Source of the DNA: Capnocytophaga sp. ARDL2 | GTDB taxonomy: Bacteria > Bacteroidota > Bacteroidia > Flavobacteriales > Flavobacteriaceae | Direction of reading: 5' to 3' | Assembly: GCF_041530365.1 (NCBI RefSeq) | Contig: NZ_CP168034.1 | Coordinates: forward strand, 744,001 to 808,000 | Length of the DNA stretch: 64,000 nucleotides | Shown here: positions 51,906 through 59,609 of the stretch, one piece after another | Layout of the letters: every line of letters starts with the position of its first letter | How positions within the stretch are numbered: the first letter of the stretch is position 1 | Translations under genes and position numbers: made by a program | Notes under the pieces: generated by a model | Seen by the model: only the letters and a program-made list of their open reading frames with translations | Told to the model about the DNA's origin: nothing | The model's database searches: none

Positions 51906-51985
51906 CGCACCCAAGCCCAACTTGGTGGCAACCCTCCGAAGAAAATCATCGTGGTGAAAGGGAAGATTGTGAATGTGGTGGTGTA
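51906..51985 (+). repeat. orphan copy of the leuS 3' end (direct repeat, member B)
   Basis: An 80-bp copy with 94% identity to the end of leuS, including the last codons (VNVVV) and the position of the stop. With member A it brackets the RM gene exactly. Confidence 0.93.
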
Positions 51986-52001
51986 AAATAAAAAATAAAT
52001 T

Positions 52002-52928
52002 ATGAGTGGAGAAATTTCTAAATTAATAGGAGAAAGAGGAGAAGCAATAGCAAAATATATATTCGAAGAAATTTTTGGCTATGAGAACAATCTGTCAGGA
52101 AATGAAATAATGTGTCTTAATGGTGAAGAACATAAAAGAAGTGCTGCTAAAAAAGAAAGAACAACACACGGAATAGATGGCTTGATTGGCAATATAAGTC
52201 AGTTGTCAAATCGAGTTTTGGATATAGGTTACATATCTGTTAAAAAAACAGAAAAGATAGGGTATAACAAGACTGATCTTAGAAAACATATATCTGACAT
52301 CTCTCAAGGATTAGAATGCTTTAATAAAAGTAAAGTGTTATCTGATTTTAAAAGAAGATATTCCAACATAAGAAGTTCTGAAGTTCTTGGGATTTTGGTT
52401 TGGATTTCAGATAAAGATGACATTTATGATTCTATCCAAAATTACATAAAAGATATAAGCATTACCTCCTCCTTAACTAACACTATTATCATTTTAGATA
52501 ATAGAAGATTATCTTTTTTTATAGAAACTGTTTTACAAGATAAAAAAATATATAAGAAGGAAAAAGTTAAATTTGTATATCATAATTCAGGGTTAAATCC
52601 ATCAATTCAATCATACTATGGAGAAAAATTACCTTTTTTCTATCTTTATTCAAATATCATAGCAGTAAGAATTGAAGATAATGACAATGTATTTTTAAAA
52701 ATTTATTATTCTGAGGAATTTCAAGAAAATGTTTTTCGAGGAATGATGGATTTAGCAATAGACTATGATAAATTGGACTCTTTAGACAAGATAATCTTTT
52801 CGTTTCGTAATTATCAAAAATCTAAACACGAAAGAATGATAGATGAGATTTTGATAGAATACAATTCTTATATAAAAACGAGTAAAATAGAAATTTTAGG
52901 GCATATTCAAACATTGAAGAATTTATGA
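52002..52928 (+). CDS. GapS4a-like putative nuclease of an antiphage pair
   Basis: A 308-residue protein, very AT-rich. The N-terminal half reads GERGEAIAKYIFEEIFGYE, THGIDGLIGN and DIGYISVKKTEK, an arrangement (conserved Glu, then GID, then xSVK) like a PD-(D/E)xK nuclease core. LGILVWISDKDDIYDSI follows. From memory this resembles GapS4a, a subunit of the two-gene GAPS4 defence system; I cannot verify that here. The C-terminal half has no motif that I know. It overlaps the next gene by 4 bp (ATGA), so the two are translated together. Confidence 0.6.
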   Translation: MSGEISKLIGERGEAIAKYIFEEIFGYENNLSGNEIMCLNGEEHKRSAAKKERTTHGIDGLIGNISQLSNRVLDIGYISVKKTEKIGYNKTDLRKHISDISQGLECFNKSKVLSDFKRRYSNIRSSEVLGILVWISDKDDIYDSIQNYIKDISITSSLTNTIIILDNRRLSFFIETVLQDKKIYKKEKVKFVYHNSGLNPSIQSYYGEKLPFFYLYSNIIAVRIEDNDNVFLKIYYSEEFQENVFRGMMDLAIDYDKLDSLDKIIFSFRNYQKSKHERMIDEILIEYNSYIKTSKIEILGHIQTLKNL

Positions 52929-54031
52929 TAAAGAAAGTTCCACAAGGTGATTTATTAAGGCAATACCTATTGAAAAGTTCTATAAATCAAAATCTTTTAT
53001 TTACATTATTAAAAAATAGAGGGGTTTTACTGAAATCTAAGAAAAAAGAAACTACATTGCCGTATTTTTTAAAAACAATAGTTGATGCTGAGATTTTTGA
53101 TGAAATCCAAATGAAAGATTCTATTAAAGAAAAGCGACCAAAATTTACAAATGCATCAATTAAACTTAAAGAAAATTTTGAAGTAGAAAGATTAACAGAT
53201 TTAAAATTGAATTTACATTCAGATTTAATTGAAAATAAAGAGTTTAGATTAAATTATAGCTTTAAAAATGAACCTCAATTTTATGTTGATTTCGGAGAAG
53301 ACAAACAGAAAAAAGTTTCATTAGACATTGAAATAACGATAGAAAATCCATTAGAAAATTTTGGTTCGACACAGGTGGATAGAACTGCTAAAATTGATAT
53401 TGTACAAGAAGGAAATTCATTAATTATTAATAAAAATTATACGTCTCCTGAAACAAAAGAAATTATTGATTTTGTTGTAGGAAAGATTAGAACACATTTA
53501 AAACAAGAGGATTATATCAATAAAGAAGACGATTTTATTTCAATAAGATTTAATGATTTTGATAATAAAACGAGAGTTGAGTTTTTAAAATCGTTTAAAT
53601 TTTTGAATGAAAAAATAAAATACAAATCTATTATAGATGCAGATATAGAGTGTAAGGAAAAGTATGATAACATCGACAAATTATTAGAAAGTATTTCTAA
53701 TATGAAAATAAAAGGTAATTTAGAGAAACATCCTTTTTTAACTGATGAAGAGTATTATTCGAAAATAATTCTTTATTGCATAAAGATTGAATATGAATTC
53801 GATTTAGGTTTAGAAAAAGGAGAGTTTATTTTGGAATTATCTTTTCCTGAATTTGATTCTGAATCAGAAGAAGAGAATTATTCTAATCCTATCTTTCAAT
53901 TTTCAATTAATGTAACTAATTGCAATAATAAAGACAATATTAATAGGATAACCAATAAATTAGCTTTGCTTGTTGAAAAATATAAAAATGAAGTTTATAA
54001 TAGTATCATAGTATCCAACAGAAAAGACTGA
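52925..54031 (+). CDS. GapS4b-like partner protein
   Basis: A 368-residue protein starting MIKKVPQGDLLRQYLLKSSI, with LLKNRGVLLKSKKKETTLP and FLKTIVDAEIFDEIQ, which I match from memory to the GapS4b N-terminal pattern (GDxLRxxLxKS, RGI, xxxIP). The rest is beta-rich and acidic, ending in a helical segment. It is coupled to the preceding gene. The pair lies in a cluster of RM genes, which supports a defence role. If the match is wrong this remains an uncharacterised two-gene unit. Confidence 0.6.
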   Translation: MIKKVPQGDLLRQYLLKSSINQNLLFTLLKNRGVLLKSKKKETTLPYFLKTIVDAEIFDEIQMKDSIKEKRPKFTNASIKLKENFEVERLTDLKLNLHSDLIENKEFRLNYSFKNEPQFYVDFGEDKQKKVSLDIEITIENPLENFGSTQVDRTAKIDIVQEGNSLIINKNYTSPETKEIIDFVVGKIRTHLKQEDYINKEDDFISIRFNDFDNKTRVEFLKSFKFLNEKIKYKSIIDADIECKEKYDNIDKLLESISNMKIKGNLEKHPFLTDEEYYSKIILYCIKIEYEFDLGLEKGEFILELSFPEFDSESEEENYSNPIFQFSINVTNCNNKDNINRITNKLALLVEKYKNEVYNSIIVSNRKD

Positions 54032-54093
54032 GAAGATACGTTGCAATCAAGTAAAAAATATTATCAAAAATAATTTTATTAAAACCATTTCCC

Positions 54094-54101
54094 TATATTT
54101 G
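54094..54101 (+). promoter_or_regulatory. -7 box directing transcription into the 42-bp palindrome array
   Basis: TATATTTG fits the TAnnTTTG consensus. A transcript starting about 6 nt later would begin exactly at the first palindrome. The -33 region has only a T-rich stretch (54074-54080). Confidence 0.6.
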
Positions 54102-54107
54102 TGGCTG

Positions 54108-54289
54108 TTATGATTTCATAAATCATAAAGCGTAAGTAAAAGTATAGAATTATGAAAGCATAAAAACTCCAACGGAAATATGGGCGACCAATTATGAATG
54201 CATAATTAACTAAAAACAGAAGAAAACAATCCATTATGAATGCATAAATGTTTGGAAAGGGAACAAAGCAAGTATTTATGCAAACATAT
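54108..54289 (+). repeat. array of five TTATGnnnnCATAA palindromes at an exact 42-bp period
   Basis: Palindromes lie at 54108 (TTATGATTTCATAA), 54150 (TTATGAAAGCATAA), 54192 and 54234 (TTATGAATGCATAA) and 54276 (TTATGCAAACATAT, last base deviating). Every start is exactly 42 bp from the previous one. The four 28-bp spacers are unrelated in sequence. Each of the first four repeats also reads as a three-codon frame ATG-xxx-xCA-TAA. The array fills the gap between a promoter-like box and the DUF6261 gene. Sites for a regulator (42 bp is four helical turns), RNA hairpins or micro-ORFs are all possible. Confidence 0.85.
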
Positions 54290-54324
54290 ACCATAAAAAG
54301 TACAATCACTTAATTTTACCAATT

Positions 54325-55026
54325 ATGAAAAATTTACATTTCAACTCCAGAGTTACCGAAGTAGGCGATGTAGCCAATCGATTGGCAGACCTTTACAAAG
54401 GTACTGCTACCTTGCAAGACGATGCTTTTTTGAAAACCTTTTTTAAAGAATTAAAAACCCAAGGCGATGCCATCACCGAAGCCGTAAAGCGCGACAAAGC
54501 CGTATCACAGCTCGAAGATGCCGATGCCCAAAGAGACGAAGCCATTCGCGTGTTGGACAAGCTCCTAAAAGGCTATGAACACATCCCTGTGCAAGAGCTC
54601 AACGCTCACGGCAAAAAACTCTCTGCCATCTTTAAGAAATACGGCGTGAAAATCACCGAGGAAAATTATTCCAGTCAGTCTAACCTTGTAGATTCGTTGC
54701 TCAAAGACTTGTCGGCGGCGGAGGTGCAAGATGCTATTACGGCACTTTTGGGCGTTAGCGAGGCAATAGCAGGGATTCGTACAGCACAAAACAATTTTAA
54801 CAAAGTGCGTAGCCAGTACGAAAAGGATTTTGCACAGCAACAAAGCAAAGCCTCTGCCAGTAGCCTAAGAAAACCGCTTTTGCAACTTATCAACAAAAAA
54901 CTGATTCCGTATTTGGTAGCAATGATGCTCGTTGATGAAGCAAAATACACCGCTTTTGTGAGTGAAACATCCAAAATCATCGACGATATGAACGAGGTGG
55001 TCAAAGCCCGAGGCAAGAAAAAATAA
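54325..55026 (+). CDS. DUF6261-family protein
   Basis: A 233-residue, almost entirely helical protein: FNSRVTEVGDVANRLADLYK, KTQGDAITEAVKRDKAVSQLEDADAQRDEAIRVLDKLLKGYEH (about 52-95), KLSAIFKKYGVKITEENYSSQ and a C-terminal ITALLGVSEAIAGIRTAQNNF...ASSLRKPLLQLINKKLI. This matches the DUF6261 family of Bacteroidota, of unknown function. Its GC content is clearly higher than that of the GAPS4-like genes before it. The start context CCAATTATGAAAA resembles the repeats of the array in its leader. I expect control through that array. Confidence 0.75.
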   Translation: MKNLHFNSRVTEVGDVANRLADLYKGTATLQDDAFLKTFFKELKTQGDAITEAVKRDKAVSQLEDADAQRDEAIRVLDKLLKGYEHIPVQELNAHGKKLSAIFKKYGVKITEENYSSQSNLVDSLLKDLSAAEVQDAITALLGVSEAIAGIRTAQNNFNKVRSQYEKDFAQQQSKASASSLRKPLLQLINKKLIPYLVAMMLVDEAKYTAFVSETSKIIDDMNEVVKARGKKK

Positions 55027-55087
55027 TTGTATATAATCAAATGTTCATTTGACCCTTTTTTTTGTTTTGATAGAGGTAGAAAAATTG

Positions 55088-55135
55088 TAAACCACATAGA
55101 AATATAGAGTAAAATCTATGTATCTATGTGGTTTA
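55088..55135 (+). terminator. long hairpin behind the DUF6261 gene
   Basis: TAAACCACATAGA pairs with TCTATGTGGTTTA around a 22-nt loop. It may terminate the array/DUF6261 transcript. Confidence 0.6.
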
Positions 55136-55261
55136 ACTATAAATAGTACCCAAAATAATATTTAACGTGTTTAACTTTTTCCGCTCATAATTTTCTTCTT
55201 TACATCATAATTTTGCAAGTACAGCTTTTCCGTTGTAAATTTGTCGAGGTTGAAAAGATAA

Positions 55262-55298
55262 GCACTTTGTCAAAGTTCGAAACCTTGACAAAGTATAA
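55262..55298. repeat. short palindromic motif before res
   Basis: ACTTTGTCAAAGT with a partner CCTTGACAAAGT. The same motif recurs before rhuM (about 58240-58253), and a relative is at about 32568-32625. This is a dispersed small repeat. Confidence 0.6.
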
Positions 55299-55314
55299 AA
55301 AATATGATAGTGAA

Positions 55315-58230
55315 ATGAAACTAAAACAATTTCAATACGAAACGCAATCTTATCAGGAAGATTGTATCCGTAATATTGTGCAGATTTTTGAAAATTTGCA
55401 CGAGCAAGATTCTTTTGAAAAAACACTTACCGAACACAAAAACAAAAATCAATACTCTTTTTCTGTACAAAATGCCAAAAACATCGATATACTGATGGAA
55501 ACAGGTACAGGAAAAACCTTTACTTTCATCAAAACGATTTTTGAACTGAATCGAAATTTTGGTTACCAAAAATTCATTATTCTCATTCCCACGGTGCCCA
55601 TTCGCGAGGGAACGAAAACCAATTTGGAAGATACCAAAGCCTATTTCAAAGGGTTGTATGCCAATGAAAAGGAAAAAGAAATAGAAGTGTTTACTTACGA
55701 GGGCGGAAACATTTCGGCGGTCAATAATTTTATTCATTCACAACATTTGTCGGTGTTGATAATGACGCCAAGTTCCTTTTCGAGCAAGGATAATATTTTG
55801 AACAGACCTTTGGAACGCGAAATCAATAATTTATTCACTTACCAAAATCCAATCCAAACGCCCAAAACCTATTTGGAGTGTCTCAAACAGCTCAATCCGA
55901 TTGTGATAATGGACGAACCCCACCGATTTGACGGCGATGCATTTAAAAAGTATTTCGAAGGGTTTAATAATTATTACTTGCGTTTTGGGGCGACTTTTCC
56001 ACGAAAAAAAGACAGCGTACAGCTCTCCAATGTGGCGTATATGTTGGATAGTATTTCGTCTTTTCGCCAAAATTTGGTAAAGAAAATCGTGGTCTATACC
56101 CAAGATATTGTAGAGCGTATAGATACACTTGTGGGGATTGAAAAAAAAGGTTCCAAAAACATCGCTTTGATTGACACACTTAGCAATGGAACCATTGTGC
56201 GAAGAGAAGTAGGCGTGGGCGGAACATTTAATGAGGTAACTATCAAGAAAATCAACAAAGACAATATCGTATTGGAAAATGATACTATTGAAAAAGTAGA
56301 TTATTCCCTTACAGATGAGTCGCTCCGTGCGATGATTTCAAAAACTATTGAGATTCATTTTCAGAAAGAACAGATGCTTTTTGAGCAGGGTATCAAAGCC
56401 CTGTCCTTGTTTTTTATCGAAAGTGATACCCGCTTGTTTCGTGGCGATAATCCGAAAATTAAAATCATTTTTGAAGAAGAATTTAAAAAGAAATATGACG
56501 AGGTTATCGCTACCCTTGATGCCAATTCAGCCTACTATCACTATCTGAAAAACAGCTTTGATACGGACGGAAATTTGCAAGTGCATAAAGGGTATTTTTC
56601 GGGCGACAAAGGAAATACCGACCAAAAAGTAAAAGCAGGGGTAGATGAAATCTTGCGAGACAAGAAAAAACTTTTGTCCTTTGAGAGCCCTACGCGTTTT
56701 ATTTTCTCCATTTGGGCGTTACAAGAGGGGTGGGACAATCCCAATGTATTTACCATTTGCAAACTCTCTAACCAAGGAAGCGAAATCTCTAAACTGCAAC
56801 AGATAGGACGTGGGTTGCGTATCTGTGTGAACCAAAATCTGCAACGAAAAACTTTTAAAAATCTCAATAACAATCAAGAGGAATTTTGGAAAATCAACAA
56901 TTTAGATGTTGTCGTATCGAGCAAAGAACAAGGATTTGTAGAAGGTATTCAAAAAGAAATTTTAAGTAATTCGTTTCTTGTTTCTGAAAATTTTACCGAA
57001 AAAGAAATCATTCATATTTTAAAAGAAAAAACCACTTTTGATGATGATACTATTGATTTTTTGATCAATGATGTTTTGCGAGGCGAAAAATTGATTGTGC
57101 GTAAAGCGATTATTGATGGAGAACGCATCTTCGAAAAAGCCGATAATTTTGTTACGCTACTCAAAGAGCAAAATCTTCCTGCCGAGCAAGAAAAAGCCCT
57201 GTTACATGTGTTTGTCTCACCTAAGGAGCTGAATACTTTTATAGATAATGGCAACAATAAATCAGGAGATAAGAAAAAAATATTCATCAAGCAAAACCAT
57301 TTGCAGGAGTTCAAAACCCTTTGGAATACCATCAGCCAAAATGCCTTTTATGTATTGGATACATTGGACGAAAAAAGACAACAGCAACTCATTGAAAATA
57401 TCAAGACCGATATAGAAAATTTGCAAATCCATCAAGTCTTGTTACAAACCAAAAGAGAAATTCTCAATGTAGATAAAATAGACCGAAAAGATGCCATTAC
57501 TACCGAAATAGTGGGAGTGCAACAGCGTAAAAATCAAGTGGATATTTTGAGAATGGTACAATGGATAGCCAATAAAACCAAAACGCCACTTGCCTTTGTA
57601 GTACAGATTTTTAATGCGTTGAACGAGGTGTTTAAAACCCAAACCATAGCCAATAATCCTGCACAAGTGCAAAAGGAAATCGTAAAAATCATAGAAGACA
57701 ATCTCATCAATACTATAAAAGCCCATATCCGATACGACGGCATCAGCGGGAAAGCCCTTGCCAATGTATTTCAAACGGAAAATGACAAAACCTATCTCAA
57801 AGAAGGGAGTGTAGGCAAATTCCAAAAGGATATTGATACAGATTTTGCCCTCAAAGAAAAATGGATTTTTGAGGAAGTCATCGAGTACGATAGCGATTTT
57901 GAATTGGAAGTGATAGAAAAAGACCCCAATATTTCGGAAATAGCCATTTTTGGGAAGTTGCCAAAACTCAAAATCAAAACTCCTTTGGGCGAGTACAACC
58001 CTGATTTTTGCTACGCCATTAAAGGCGAACAAGGCAATAAAGTGTTTTTGGTGGTAGAAGCAAAAGGCTATGAAACCTCTGGCGATATTTCTAAAAAGGA
58101 AAAAGCTAAAATCGATTTTGCTAAAAAATATTTTGAGAAACTCAATGAATATTACAAAAAACAAAATATAAAAATCTCCTTTAAAGAACGAATAAAAGGA
58201 CAGCAATTATCGGCGTTAGTAAAAGGGTAA
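55315..58230 (+). CDS. res: type III restriction endonuclease subunit Res
   Basis: A 971-residue protein from the ATG at 55315 (MKLKQFQYETQSYQEDC), preferred because the Q-motif-like QFQYETQSYQ begins there. SF2 helicase motifs: I METGTGKTFTF, II IVMDEPHRFDG, V QEGWDNPNVFTICKL, VI QIGRGLRICVNQ. C-terminal PD-(D/E)xK nuclease: EYNPDFCYAIK...VFLVVEAKGYE. Type III Res translocates DNA and cuts 25-27 bp from the site together with Mod. Res here precedes Mod by 1.4 kb with two other genes in between, the reverse of the usual mod-res order. Confidence 0.93.
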   Translation: MKLKQFQYETQSYQEDCIRNIVQIFENLHEQDSFEKTLTEHKNKNQYSFSVQNAKNIDILMETGTGKTFTFIKTIFELNRNFGYQKFIILIPTVPIREGTKTNLEDTKAYFKGLYANEKEKEIEVFTYEGGNISAVNNFIHSQHLSVLIMTPSSFSSKDNILNRPLEREINNLFTYQNPIQTPKTYLECLKQLNPIVIMDEPHRFDGDAFKKYFEGFNNYYLRFGATFPRKKDSVQLSNVAYMLDSISSFRQNLVKKIVVYTQDIVERIDTLVGIEKKGSKNIALIDTLSNGTIVRREVGVGGTFNEVTIKKINKDNIVLENDTIEKVDYSLTDESLRAMISKTIEIHFQKEQMLFEQGIKALSLFFIESDTRLFRGDNPKIKIIFEEEFKKKYDEVIATLDANSAYYHYLKNSFDTDGNLQVHKGYFSGDKGNTDQKVKAGVDEILRDKKKLLSFESPTRFIFSIWALQEGWDNPNVFTICKLSNQGSEISKLQQIGRGLRICVNQNLQRKTFKNLNNNQEEFWKINNLDVVVSSKEQGFVEGIQKEILSNSFLVSENFTEKEIIHILKEKTTFDDDTIDFLINDVLRGEKLIVRKAIIDGERIFEKADNFVTLLKEQNLPAEQEKALLHVFVSPKELNTFIDNGNNKSGDKKKIFIKQNHLQEFKTLWNTISQNAFYVLDTLDEKRQQQLIENIKTDIENLQIHQVLLQTKREILNVDKIDRKDAITTEIVGVQQRKNQVDILRMVQWIANKTKTPLAFVVQIFNALNEVFKTQTIANNPAQVQKEIVKIIEDNLINTIKAHIRYDGISGKALANVFQTENDKTYLKEGSVGKFQKDIDTDFALKEKWIFEEVIEYDSDFELEVIEKDPNISEIAIFGKLPKLKIKTPLGEYNPDFCYAIKGEQGNKVFLVVEAKGYETSGDISKKEKAKIDFAKKYFEKLNEYYKKQNIKISFKERIKGQQLSALVKG

Positions 58231-58272
58231 GTTTTGGCACTTTGTCAAAGTCTGAAAAATAGTAAAAAGAAA

Positions 58273-59271
58273 ATGGAAAATCAAAATAAACAAATCATCA
58301 TCTACCAAACCACCGAAGATAACCAACTGAAAGTCCGTTTGGAAGACGAGAATATTTGGCTCACACAACAACAATTAGTAGAGCTTTACCAAACAAGTAA
58401 ATCGAATGTAAGTGAGCATATTAGCCATATCTTTGAGGAGGGAGAATTGCAGGAAAATTCAGTTGTTCGGAAATTCCGAACAACTGCCACCGATGGCAAA
58501 ACCTACAATGTAACACATTACAACCTTGATATGATTATCTCCTTGGGTTATCGCATCAAATCGCACATTGCTACCAAATTCCGTATTTGGGCTACAGAGC
58601 GTCTCAAAGAATACATCGTAAAAGGCTTTACCCTCAATGACGAACGCCTGAAAAACCTCGGCGGTGGCAACCATTGGAAAGAACTTTTAGATAGAATCCG
58701 CGATATTCGTTCGTCCGAAAAAGTAATGTATCGGCAAGTACTGGACTTGTACGCCACTGCTACCGATTACGACCCCAAGAGCAAAGTGAGTCAAGATTTT
58801 TTCAAAATCGTGCAGAACAAACTCCACTACGCTGCACACGGCAATACGGCAAGCGAGGTGATTTATTATCGTGTAGATAGCGACAAACCCTTTGCTGGGC
58901 TAACGAATTTCAAAGGCTCACAACCCACACAAGCCGAAGCAATGATTGCTAAAAATTACCTCAAAGAGCAAGAACTCAAAGTACTCAACAATTTGGTAGC
59001 GGCGTATTTTGATTTGGCAGAGCTCAACGCCATCGAAGAGCGAGAAATGAAAATGGCAGATTATGCACGAGAGCTAGACAATATCCTCTCCTCCACAGGG
59101 CGAAAAGTACTGACCGATGCAGGAAAAATCTCCACCGAAAAAGCCAAAGAAAAAGCCCTCACCGAATACCGAAAATACAACGCCAAAACCTTATCAAGCG
59201 TAGAGGAAAGCTATCTAGAAACCCTCCATCAATTGGAAAAACAAGCCAAAAAAGAAAGCAGGAAGAAATGA
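58273..59271 (+). CDS. rhuM: RhuM-family protein
   Basis: A 332-residue protein from the ATG at 58273 (MENQNKQIIIYQTTEDN). It has the family pattern NIWLTQQQLVELYQTSKSNVSEHISHIFEEGEL, VVRKFRTTATDGKTYNVTHYNLDMIISLGYRIKS and FRIWATERLKEYIVKGFTLNDERLK. RhuM proteins are frequent passengers inside type I and type III RM operons; their molecular role is unclear, and a DNA-binding KilA-N-like function has been suggested. It sits between res and mod. The gene is intact. Confidence 0.9.
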   Translation: MENQNKQIIIYQTTEDNQLKVRLEDENIWLTQQQLVELYQTSKSNVSEHISHIFEEGELQENSVVRKFRTTATDGKTYNVTHYNLDMIISLGYRIKSHIATKFRIWATERLKEYIVKGFTLNDERLKNLGGGNHWKELLDRIRDIRSSEKVMYRQVLDLYATATDYDPKSKVSQDFFKIVQNKLHYAAHGNTASEVIYYRVDSDKPFAGLTNFKGSQPTQAEAMIAKNYLKEQELKVLNNLVAAYFDLAELNAIEEREMKMADYARELDNILSSTGRKVLTDAGKISTEKAKEKALTEYRKYNAKTLSSVEESYLETLHQLEKQAKKESRKK

Positions 59272-59306
59272 ACGACAAACAAACATAAACCAATACCCCT
59301 TTGAAA

Positions 59307-59609
59307 ATGGAAAAGAATAAAATTATACAATACAAATCATTATTTGATGAAGTTGTACATTTCATTGAAAATGAAGTCAAAGAAAAAATAGAAGTGTGGT
59401 ATGCTCGTGAGCTACAATCGGTGTTAGGATATGCACGATGGGAAAATTTTTTGGTTGCTATACACAGAGCAATAGACTCGTGCAAAACACAGAATATCAA
59501 TGTGGATGACCATTTTCGTGACCTCACGAAAATGGTCTCTTTGGGAAGTGGCTCACAGAAGAATAATCATTTTTGTTCAAAACAAAAAACAAATCAAAAT
59601 GAACGATAA
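59307..59609 (+). pseudogene. 5' fragment of a DinD/BRO-type gene
   Basis: The 100-residue frame from the ATG at 59307 reads YKSLFDEVVHFIENEV, EVWYARELQSVLGYARWENF, IDSCKTQNINVDDHFRDLTK and MVSLGSGSQ. This is the N-terminal KilA/BRO-like half of DinD (DNA-damage-inducible protein D), normally about 280 residues. After GSGSQ it runs into unrelated codons and stops just inside the mod gene. The missing C-terminal part suggests that a deletion brought mod next to it. Confidence 0.75.

Noticed and set aside
54108..54289. Calling the array a CRISPR
   Set aside because: Repeats are only 14 bp and palindromic, there are few units and no cas genes nearby. Listed as a repeat array instead.
54079..54309. 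Open minus-strand frame of 76 codons across the palindrome array with repeated YAFI segments
   Set aside because: The 14-residue repeat simply mirrors the 42-bp DNA period. There is no family match and no start signal, so I treat it as a by-product of the array.
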